5,526 bases of DNA from Paracoccaceae bacterium (lineage in GTDB: Bacteria; Pseudomonadota; Alphaproteobacteria; Rhodobacterales; Rhodobacteraceae), in contig JALQUQ010000186.1 in the NCBI GenBank assembly GCA_023263735.1, forward strand, positions 1-5,526, written 5' to 3'. The position numbers and the translations under genes are program-made. The notes under the pieces are model-generated. The model was not told the origin of the DNA. It was given only the letters and a program-made list of their open reading frames with translations, and did no database searches. Positions 1 to 5,526 of this stretch are shown one piece after another. Every line of letters begins with the position of its first letter. The stretch's first letter is position 1.

Positions 1-1074
1 CACCAGATAATGCGCCGCGTGGTATCCCGCCGCGATCACCAGAAACGACAGCATCACCGGCCCCGCCGCCATAGCGGCCCCGCCCCAACGACGGCCCAGC
101 CACAGAACCACGGACAGGCAGAGCGTAGTCGCCCCCCAGACCGCAATCAGGCCCAGCGTGTTTTCGACCATCACGGCAGAGCGGCCCGTCGGCTCCAACG
201 GATTCTCGCCAATCAAAGCCTGCCACCAAAAGGTTTCGATCAACCCGTCGAACGACAGTGCCGACAGGCTCAGCGAGACAAAGGCCATCTGCGACAGGTC
301 CAAGGGCCGAAGGTGCAGGATCTGGGTTCCGGGCAGCCCCAGTTTCAGCCGCCCCCTTTCCCCCCAGAGCGGCGCCACAAAGGACAGATAGCGCATCATG
401 ACGGTCAGAAACTCGCCCTGGTCCAGCCAGTCTTCGCCGTCGGCGACCGCCAGCAGATAAATCCCCGCCCAATACAGGCCCGCCACCCGTGCCAGCGTCA
501 TCGGATCTTCGGGCGACAGCGACACCAGTTGAAACCAGGTAAATCCCGCCAAACCGGCAACGGCCGGCCATTGACCCAGACGCCGCAATCCGATCTGGCC
601 CCGCCATCCGATCAGGGTGCGCGTCACCCGCACGGCCGAGGTCCAGGGATTGATCAGCCCCCAGACATTGCCGATCAGCATGGACATCAGCGGAACAGCG
701 ATCCAGACGATGGTCCAGAACACCAGCGTCAACAGATTGTGCATCGGGTCGGTTGGTCCCCAGATCCCGATAAAGATCAGCGCCAAAAAGACCAGAAGTG
801 AAAGATACGAGATCACCGGCTGGGCCCCGGCACCGGGAAACCGCCCCAGATCGCGCGCCTCCGATCGCGGCAGGCGCTGCACCCAAGGCCCGGCGACGGC
901 GGTCAATGCCACGGTCAAAGCCGCCGCCGTGATATAATGCCCGGTGGGCAGTGTCAGGATCACCGAGGGCGGCAAGGCACAGGCCAATGTCAATCCGGGC
1001 AGCAGGCACAGCCCGGCGGAAAGGCCGCAAAGCCCCGCTGGTTCCTTTACCTTGGCCCAAATATCCACTGTCAC
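1..1074 (-). CDS. Polytopic integral membrane protein of unknown function (3' end beyond window)
   Basis: An open frame of 358 codons runs without a stop from 1074 to the left edge, so the C-terminus is missing. The start chosen is GTG at 1074-1072, which overlaps the TGA of the preceding DUF1185 gene as GTGA and has GAGG 10 bases upstream. A second GTG at 1068 is too far from that site. The translation is strongly hydrophobic, with likely membrane segments near residues 13-35, 44-62, 88-106, 114-139, 170-186, 195-211, 262-278, 303-326 and 333-350. A loop rich in Gly, Trp and Pro (GNVWGLINPW, residues 135-144) resembles, from memory, a motif in membrane proteins labelled 'fenitrothion hydrolase', a name I would not trust as a function. 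The visible part has no ABC, TRAP or MFS signature. Being last in a catabolic-looking operon, it may be a transporter or a membrane accessory protein; that is inference. The coding call is firm, the function unknown. Confidence 0.8.
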   Translation of the reverse strand, partial: MTVDIWAKVKEPAGLCGLSAGLCLLPGLTLACALPPSVILTLPTGHYITAAALTVALTAVAGPWVQRLPRSEARDLGRFPGAGAQPVISYLSLLVFLALIFIGIWGPTDPMHNLLTLVFWTIVWIAVPLMSMLIGNVWGLINPWTSAVRVTRTLIGWRGQIGLRRLGQWPAVAGLAGFTWFQLVSLSPEDPMTLARVAGLYWAGIYLLAVADGEDWLDQGEFLTVMMRYLSFVAPLWGERGRLKLGLPGTQILHLRPLDLSQMAFVSLSLSALSFDGLIETFWWQALIGENPLEPTGRSAVMVENTLGLIAVWGATTLCLSVVLWLGRRWGGAAMAAGPVMLSFLVIAAGYHAAHYLV

Positions 1075-1652
1075 CGCAACCCGTCCTCGCCTTTGACCTG
1101 ATGCATCTCCAACCCGCCCATCCGCGAATGCACCCGTCCGCCGCGGGCCATGGCAAGGGCGAACAGCACTTCATTCGCCCGCGGGCCATCGGCACAGACG
1201 ACCGAGATCACATCAAACCGCGATCGCACATAGGCGGCGTTCAAATGGCCCAGCGGAAGGTCAAGCATCGCCCCCATCCCGCCCACTTTCATGGCTGATG
1301 GCACAATGGCGCGGCATTCGCCCAAGCGGTCGCGCATCCCATAGCCGCCCGAGACATGCCAGATCGCGCCGTGCTCGCTTTCGCCGTTTTCGCCGACCAA
1401 GGCCCCCTTGCCATAGGCGTCGATCCCCTCACGCCCGCCCATGGCCGCGACCAACCGGTCGGTCAATTCCAAGGCCAAAGGTTTCAGATCTTCCATCGCG
1501 CCTTGCAGATCGGGCTCATACCGGCCTGCAAAGGGATTGGCGCAAATGGCATAGATTGCCCCCCGCACGGGGGCCGGGTCGACGATCGGACCGCCTTCGT
1601 GGCGGATTTCCTCAATCTGGGTGACGATCTTGCGGACCGCGAACCTGCTCAT
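1071..1652 (-). CDS. DUF1185 (PF06684) 'amino acid synthesis' family protein
   Basis: This is a 193-residue soluble protein, close to the usual length of the family. The start ATG at 1652-1650 was chosen because GAGGAG sits 7 bases upstream (1660-1665) and the protein then begins MSRFAVRKIVTQIEE, as family members do; an upstream ATG at 1730 would add 26 residues unlike the family. Family-like stretches are the IEEIRHEGG segment (14-21), GIDAYGKGALVGENGE (76-91), the segment around GYGMRDRLGECR (103-114) and MGAMLDLPLGH (126-136). Solved members (Bordetella BB2672 and Silicibacter SPO0826) show a variant of the Bacillus chorismate mutase fold, and a role in amino-acid metabolism was suggested from structure; no reaction is established as far as I know. 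There is no signal peptide. The start overlaps the end of the UPF0280 gene by 41 bases and the stop overlaps the membrane-protein start by 4. Acting on a product of the upstream reductase is inference. Confidence 0.9.
   Translation of the reverse strand: MSRFAVRKIVTQIEEIRHEGGPIVDPAPVRGAIYAICANPFAGRYEPDLQGAMEDLKPLALELTDRLVAAMGGREGIDAYGKGALVGENGESEHGAIWHVSGGYGMRDRLGECRAIVPSAMKVGGMGAMLDLPLGHLNAAYVRSRFDVISVVCADGPRANEVLFALAMARGGRVHSRMGGLEMHQVKGEDGLR
1085..1088 (-). promoter_or_regulatory. Probable ribosome binding site of the membrane protein gene
   Basis: GAGG on the minus strand, 10 bases before the GTG at 1074, within the last codons of the DUF1185 gene. It is a short match, so the assignment is moderate. 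Confidence 0.45.
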
Positions 1653-2586
1653 CCCGTTGCTCCTCTTTGTGCAGGGCCATATGACCCGAAATCTGAACCG
1701 TGCCTTGCAGCGCAAGGGCGGCCCCCTCAATCAATCCGCGTTGTCGCAGACTTTCCGCCAGCACCAAACCCTTGCCCAAGGCGGTCTGCCGCTCGGCCTC
1801 TGTCAGGGCACCCACGCCGACGGTTACCAACCTGTGACCCAGATCGCTGTCGGGGTGCAGGTCACAGGCCGGGCGGCGCGTGATCGCGCAATGATCCGGC
1901 AGGTCCACCGCATTTGCAATCACCGTGGCGGCGGCATCGGCCATCGATGCGGTTCTGGCCAGCACCGTCACGGCATCGGCAATGCCCAGTGAAAAACTGC
2001 GCCCCCCCCAGCCCGAGGTTGCGATCCCCCGCACGGGGCTTTCGGCGTCCAGCCGAATGCGACCCGACGCGCCCGCAACGCCCGCGATGGCGCACCGCAT
2101 CCGGCTGCCCGGCGACAGATGAACCGCGATATCGCCGCCGTTGTTCACATAGGCCCGCTCGATGCCGGGCAGGGCGATCTGGCGCAAAATGTCCTCGGCC
2201 ACCGCTCCGGCCACGGCCGCCATCGGCGTGATAAACGCGGCCTCAAACGGCGCGACCGCTTGGGCCATCACCCGCGCAATGGGCCCGGTCGGTCGCCCGC
2301 CCCATCGCCGCAATTCCGGCAGTTCGGCGCAAAGTTCCTGCAAGATCTGGTCAAACCGGGCCAAAGCGCGGCACTCGGCCCGGGCAACGGCACCGCCTTC
2401 GCCCCAAAGCTGAAGGATCAGGTCCATCGGCCCGTGGTTCAGATGCAGCCGCCCATCCGGCAGGCGTGTTCTTTGCGATCCATTCGCGCCGTACGTGACG
2501 GCCCCCCCTGAACCAAGACGCGCAAGCGTCGCAGGTGAGGCAAAAGCCGTGCCGCGCAGCGGCGCCGCTGAGTTTACAAGGCTCAT
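1612..2586 (-). CDS. UPF0280 family protein, ApbE-like fold
   Basis: This is a 324-residue protein. The start ATG at 2586-2584 forms an ATGA overlap with the reductase stop and has a GAGGGGG tract 7 bases upstream; an in-frame ATG at 2613 inside the reductase gene would add nine Arg/Gly-rich residues and is less likely. The UPF0280 signature PMAAVAGAVAEDIL is at 121-134. Two ApbE-type signatures follow: VNNGGDI at 147-153, like the NxGGDI of flavin transferases, and GIATSG (187-192) leading to ASMADAAATVIANA (213-226), like the ATSG and ADAxAT motifs of ApbE. ApbE proteins attach FMN covalently to Thr or Ser of target flavoproteins using FAD and a metal ion; whether UPF0280 members do so is not known to me. 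The last 20 or so residues, past the ISGHM at 299-303, are charged and lie partly in the overlap with the next gene. No signal peptide or lipobox is seen, unlike exported ApbE, so a cytoplasmic role is likely. Confidence 0.9.
   Translation of the reverse strand: MSLVNSAAPLRGTAFASPATLARLGSGGAVTYGANGSQRTRLPDGRLHLNHGPMDLILQLWGEGGAVARAECRALARFDQILQELCAELPELRRWGGRPTGPIARVMAQAVAPFEAAFITPMAAVAGAVAEDILRQIALPGIERAYVNNGGDIAVHLSPGSRMRCAIAGVAGASGRIRLDAESPVRGIATSGWGGRSFSLGIADAVTVLARTASMADAAATVIANAVDLPDHCAITRRPACDLHPDSDLGHRLVTVGVGALTEAERQTALGKGLVLAESLRQRGLIEGAALALQGTVQISGHMALHKEEQRDEQVRGPQDRHPD
1660..1665 (-). promoter_or_regulatory. Ribosome binding site of the DUF1185 gene
   Basis: GAGGAG on the minus strand, 7 bases before the ATG at 1652, is the strongest Shine-Dalgarno match seen in the window. 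It decides the start of the DUF1185 gene and lies inside the 3' part of the UPF0280 gene. Confidence 0.8.
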
Positions 2587-4073
2587 TCGTCCGCCCCCTC
2601 GCGATTGGGCCAACGATCCACTTGGGCCGATGTGGGATATTCGCCGCCGGTGTCGCGCACGTCGTCCAGATTGCGAATGGCGTCATCATGCCCGCCCATG
2701 GTCAGATAATCCTGACGCCGCAGCGTGAATTCCAGCGGCGCGACCAAGGCCGGGGTCGGAACATAGCCAAACGCGCCGGGCGGAAGATCCAGCACATTGA
2801 CCATAAAGGTGATCCCGCCGCCCGGCCAGATATAGCACTCCGCCCCGCCGCTGGTCAGGCGCGTTTGCCGGGTCTGCACAGACCGGGTCAGCCGGACCGG
2901 GTTTTTGGTGACGCCAGCCCGCAGGCTGCCCCCGGCACCGCCCATGAACAAAACCGTACAGACCGAAGGTTCGCAGTTTTCATCGATCAGCCGCACAGTC
3001 GGTTCCAAAAGCGGCGGAAGGGGCATTTTCTGCGGTGTCAGAGACGAATCCAGCTCGTAATAGGCAAATTCCTCGCCCGTGGTGGACACCATCAGCAGGC
3101 GCAGGCCCGGACGGGCGCCCCGCTTGGCGTCCCAAGGCCCCAAGATCTCTAACGGGTCGGTCAGTTTCGTGCCGCCCCAGCCCAACCCGGGCTCACTGAC
3201 ACGGAAATAGCGGCCCGGGGTTGATTTGTGGCCCTTGATCCGGATGCCGGTGGCTTGCCAGCCCAGAACCTTGCCCGCCTGATGTTCGCTGACCACGCCG
3301 GTGATATGGTCATCGACCACGACGACCTCATCCACCAGACCCAGCCACTGGCTGGCGAACATCCCAATCGTCGCCGACCCGCAGCCCACGCGCATCCGGT
3401 TTTCAGGGCGGCCATCGACGATGGGTGCCCGCCCGGCCTGCACCGTCACGCGGGAACCGCCATCGATGGTCAGGTCTACCGCTTCGCCGTTGCACAGGGA
3501 CAAGAGCGCCGCACAGGTCACCCGGCCTTCGGATTTCGATCCGCCGGTCAGGTGGTGCACGCCGCCAAGGCTCAGCATCTGGCTGCCATATTCCGCAGTG
3601 GTGACGTGGCCGATGGCCTCGCCCCCGGCGCGGACAATGGCCCCTTCGGGCCCAAGATGGCGGTCGGTGTCGATTTTGACCTTGACCCCGCAATAGGAAA
3701 AAATGGCCTCGGTCACGACGGTGACCATATCTGCGCCGTCGATTTGCGACGACACGATAAAGGGCGCGGGCTTGTAATCGGGATAGGTGGTGCCCGATCC
3801 GATTCCGGTGACAAAGGTGTCATCGGGAAAGGGCTCGCCATCCCAGTCGCGCTGGGCAAAGGGAACCACGCGCCCCCCGTGTTCGACCGTGTTTGACAGC
3901 ATGACAACCGGATCGGTGCGCACGATGCGGCCATCAAGATTGGCATAGCGGTCACAGGCCCCGGTTCGCCCCGGTGCGACATAGCACATCACCGGGCAGG
4001 CATCGCAGCGGATCTTGTCGCCGTTTCGGGCCGGGGGCAGGGCGTCGTCTGGTTGCGGGTCGGGGGTGGTCAT
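2583..4073 (-). CDS. hnr: 6-hydroxynicotinate reductase-like iron-sulfur flavoprotein
   Basis: This 496-residue protein matches the 6-hydroxynicotinate reductase family in length and sequence. The N-terminus carries a cluster motif, C23-x2-C26-x3-C30-x9-C40 (beginning RCDACPVMC), expected to bind an iron-sulfur cluster. Other family-like stretches are TEAIFSYCGVKVKIDTD (121-137), SLGGVHHLTGGSKSEGR (168-184) and the glycine-rich VGCGSATIGMF (229-239). The total is 11 cysteines. In Eubacterium barkeri this enzyme reduces 6-hydroxynicotinate to 1,4,5,6-tetrahydro-6-oxonicotinate with ferredoxin and contains covalently bound flavin plus [2Fe-2S] and [4Fe-4S] centres. The start ATG at 4073 lies 2 bases after the stop of the molybdenum subunit gene and has GAGG 8 bases upstream. 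No signal peptide is seen, so it is cytoplasmic. The stop overlaps the UPF0280 start as ATGA. The upstream molybdenum hydroxylase fits a supplier of a hydroxylated ring acid. The family call is firm; the substrate is inferred by family name and could be a related heteroaromatic. Confidence 0.87.
   Translation of the reverse strand: MTTPDPQPDDALPPARNGDKIRCDACPVMCYVAPGRTGACDRYANLDGRIVRTDPVVMLSNTVEHGGRVVPFAQRDWDGEPFPDDTFVTGIGSGTTYPDYKPAPFIVSSQIDGADMVTVVTEAIFSYCGVKVKIDTDRHLGPEGAIVRAGGEAIGHVTTAEYGSQMLSLGGVHHLTGGSKSEGRVTCAALLSLCNGEAVDLTIDGGSRVTVQAGRAPIVDGRPENRMRVGCGSATIGMFASQWLGLVDEVVVVDDHITGVVSEHQAGKVLGWQATGIRIKGHKSTPGRYFRVSEPGLGWGGTKLTDPLEILGPWDAKRGARPGLRLLMVSTTGEEFAYYELDSSLTPQKMPLPPLLEPTVRLIDENCEPSVCTVLFMGGAGGSLRAGVTKNPVRLTRSVQTRQTRLTSGGAECYIWPGGGITFMVNVLDLPPGAFGYVPTPALVAPLEFTLRRQDYLTMGGHDDAIRNLDDVRDTGGEYPTSAQVDRWPNREGADE
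2594..2600 (-). promoter_or_regulatory. Probable ribosome binding site of the UPF0280 gene
   Basis: A purine tract GAGGGGG on the minus strand ends 7 bases before the ATG at 2586, within the reductase gene. It supports the ATGA-overlap start over the in-frame ATG at 2613. Confidence 0.5.
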
Positions 4074-4081
4074 TTTTATGT

Positions 4082-4085
4082 CCTC
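4082..4085 (-). promoter_or_regulatory. Ribosome binding site of the 6-hydroxynicotinate reductase-like gene
   Basis: GAGG on the minus strand lies 8 bases before the ATG at 4073, inside the last codons of the molybdenum subunit gene. With the TAA only 2 bases from the ATG, translation is probably coupled to the upstream gene. Confidence 0.7.
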
Positions 4086-4231
4086 AGGGCAGCGCGCACC
4101 CGGTGCGGCAAGGCGGGCACGCGGGTCAGTCGCGCCCCTGTCGCATGAGCGATCGCATTCAAGATGGCGGGGGCCGTCGGTATCAGCACATGTTCCCCCA
4201 AACCCTTTGCGCCATAGGGGCCCTCGGGATC

Positions 4232-4234
4232 GGG
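4232..4234 (-). other. Frameshift site 1 (one base lost in a G run, plus-strand view)
   Basis: Reading the molybdenum subunit on the minus strand, the frame is correct through ESLIVEVP and then turns into nonsense ending at a TGA (4185-4183). Shifting by one base restores DPEGPYGAKGLGEHV and the rest of the family C-terminus to a TAA at 4078-4076. One extra G in the plus-strand GGG at 4232-4234 would repair it. The shift removes the active-site Glu and about the last 50 residues. Confidence 0.85.
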
Positions 4235-5430
4235 ACTTCGACGATCAGGCTTTCAATCGGGGGCACGTCGCCAATGGTGGGGATCAGATAATCGTGCAGG
4301 TTTTCGGTGCGCCCCGGCAGATATTCTTCCATCAGGGCCAGCCCGATGCCTTGGGCAATTCCGCCTTCGATCTGGCCTTCGACCAGTTGGGGGTTGATCG
4401 CACGGCCCACATCATGCGCGGCTGTGATCTTGAGCAGCTTCACCGTTCCCAGATCAGGATCGACCTCAAGTTCCACCATCTGCGCGCCATAGCCATAAAC
4501 GGCATAGGGGTTGCCTTGGCCGTTGGCATCCAGCGGGCTGGTCGGCGGGTCATAGGTTTCTTCGGCCACCAACACATAGCCGCGCGGATCGAATGGCAAC
4601 TGACCCAGGTCGATCTGGCGGGTTTCAGATCCTTCGGTCACCGACAGGATCGTACCGTTCAGCGCCAGTGTCGCCCCATCGCCGGCATTGGCCAGCCGCA
4701 GGATCTGGGCCCGCAAGGCCCGCCCCGAAGCCAGCGCCGCCTTGCCGCTGACATAGGTTTGACGGCTGGCCGAGGTTTTCCCGGCATCGGGCGTCAGGGC
4801 GGTGTCTGGCCCGATCAGGTCAAAATCCGCGATCGAAAGGCCCAGAGCCTCGGCGGCGATCTGGGTGATGACGGTGTTTGCGCCCTGACCGATGTCGGTT
4901 GCCCCCTGATGCAGCACAACGCGCCCCGCGGCGGTCAGCGCAATGCGGATGGTCGAGGGGTTCGGCAATGACGTGTTGCCGCAGCCATACCAGCAACTGG
5001 CCACCCCAACCCCGCGCCGCCCTTTGAAGGCCTGCGCTTCGGCCAAGGCGCGCGTCCAATGCGGGCGCAGGGCGCGCAGGCAATCGCCAATTCCCACGCC
5101 CGAAAGGATCTGGCCCGTGGCGCTAGGGTCTCCATCGTTTAGGGCGTTCAGGATGCGGAACTCCAGCCGGTCCATGCCCAGTTTTTCGGCCAATTGGTCG
5201 TACAAGGGCTCTTGCCACAAGGCGGCCTGCGGCACGCCAAATCCGCGAAACGCGCCCGAGACGGGGCCATTGGTGTGGATGGCGCGGGCACGGGCCGAAA
5301 CATGCGGTGTCAGATAGGGGCCGGTCACATGCACCGGCACCCGGTTGGCGACGGTGGGGCCCCAGCTTGAATAGGCCCCGGTGTTGAAGCGCCCTTCGAA
5401 TTCGACCCCGACAATCCGCCCCGTAGCGTC

Positions 5431-5436
5431 ACACCG
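5431..5436 (-). other. Frameshift site 2 (one base lost, probably in a C run, plus-strand view)
   Basis: Upstream, the frame reads TKRHPAQMTGRIG and then continues out of frame to a TGA at 5327-5325. The frame one base over reads DATGRIVGVEFEGRFNTG, the expected continuation. Restoring one C at 5434-5435 on the plus strand would give RIGCDATGRIVG, which looks like normal family sequence. The exact base cannot be fixed without a homologue alignment. Confidence 0.75.
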
Positions 5437-5526
5437 ATGCGCCCGGTCATCTGCGCCGGATGCCGTTTGGTCGTCGAGGCCATGCTTTCCTGCCGGGAAT
5501 AGGTCATGCGGGTTGGCCGCCCGGTC

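Larger units (their letters stand above)
4076..5526 (-). pseudogene. Xanthine dehydrogenase family molybdopterin-binding (large) subunit, 5' partial, two frameshifts
   Basis: About 484 codons of the C-terminal part of a molybdenum hydroxylase large subunit are present; the start lies beyond 5526. Three reading frames must be joined. Frame one (5525 to about 5434) begins TGRPTRMTYSRQESMASTTK. Frame two (about 5430 to 4235) holds FNTGAYSSWGPTVANR, the cofactor motif GAFRGFG (near 5253), QGATDIGQGAN, DAGKTSASRQT, and HDVGRAINP with EGGIAQGIG. Frame three (about 4231 to 4076) holds GPYGAKGLGEHV, whose Glu (4193-4195) is the conserved active-site base, and ends RAALRT. Such subunits bind molybdopterin and hydroxylate N-heteroaromatics or aldehydes with partner [2Fe-2S] and FAD domains, which would be off the right side or fused upstream. 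The family fit is very good; nicotinate dehydrogenase is suggested only by the adjacent reductase. Each shift is explained by one lost base in a G or C run, so assembly or read error is as likely as true decay. I list it as broken because the sequence as given cannot yield the full protein. Confidence 0.85.

Noticed and set aside
10..801. Long plus-strand open frame of 263 codons opposite the membrane protein gene
   Set aside because: The product is rich in Arg, Gln, Pro and His with no domain character. It is the antisense shadow of a GC-rich gene whose minus-strand frame gives clear membrane segments.
1653..1730. Upstream ATG at 1730 as the start of the DUF1185 protein
   Set aside because: It would add 26 residues unlike the family and lengthen the overlap to over 100 bases. 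ATG at 1652 has a strong GAGGAG at good spacing and gives the expected N-terminus.
2587..2613. ATG at 2613 as the start of the UPF0280 protein
   Set aside because: It adds nine Arg/Gly-rich residues and a 31-base overlap, whereas ATG at 2586 gives the common ATGA junction with a purine tract at good spacing.
3228..3896. Plus-strand open frame of 222 codons inside the reductase gene
   Set aside because: It is wholly contained within a well-supported gene on the other strand and has no recognisable domain or ribosome site.
4071..4081. A-rich junction between the molybdenum subunit and reductase genes as a promoter or terminator
   Set aside because: It is only a stop codon, two bases and a start codon, with no hairpin and no -35/-10 pair. 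The T run on the plus strand is five bases and not preceded by a stem.
4015..4971. Plus-strand open frame of 318 codons opposite the molybdenum subunit and reductase start
   Set aside because: The opposite strand carries strong family motifs across this whole region, and this frame spans two genes. Its product is Arg/Gly/Gln-rich without recognisable motifs.
4183..5340. Treating 5340-4183 as a complete independent gene starting at GTG
   Set aside because: The GTG is an internal codon. The same frame continues upstream with the family sequence GAYSSWGPTVANRVPVHV, and the end at 4183 is created by a frameshift.

Overview
The window is a high-GC (clearly above 60 percent by eye), gene-dense piece of a bacterial chromosome in which all five genes lie on the minus strand and are packed with overlaps or a 2-base gap. 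The GC-rich third positions, the gene families and the gene order fit an alphaproteobacterium, most likely Rhodobacteraceae/Roseobacter-like. That placement is inference from style and family, not from a marker gene. No RNA gene, mobile element, CRISPR array or tandem repeat is visible, and there is no non-coding stretch long enough to describe.

In the direction of transcription (right to left) the order is: (1) the C-terminal two thirds or so of a xanthine-dehydrogenase-family molybdopterin-binding subunit (window edge 5526 to 4076), interrupted by two single-base frameshifts; (2) a complete 6-hydroxynicotinate reductase-like iron-sulfur flavoprotein (4073-2583); (3) a UPF0280 protein with the ApbE-like fold signatures (2586-1612); (4) a DUF1185 'amino acid synthesis' family protein (1652-1071); (5) the N-terminal 358 codons of a polytopic membrane protein of unknown function (1074 to the left edge). 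Junctions are: 2-base gap, ATGA 4-base overlap, 41-base overlap, and GTGA 4-base overlap, so this looks like one translationally coupled operon whose promoter is off the right side.

The first two genes suggest a pathway for an N-heteroaromatic acid such as nicotinate. A molybdenum hydroxylase would add oxygen to the ring and the reductase would then reduce the hydroxylated ring, as in Eubacterium barkeri (nicotinate to 6-hydroxynicotinate to 1,4,5,6-tetrahydro-6-oxonicotinate). The roles of the three downstream genes are not established. The most attractive idea is that the ApbE-like UPF0280 protein installs the covalent flavin known for the E. barkeri reductase. DUF1185 could act on the ring-reduced or ring-opened product, and the membrane protein could move substrate. 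The actual substrate cannot be fixed from the sequence.
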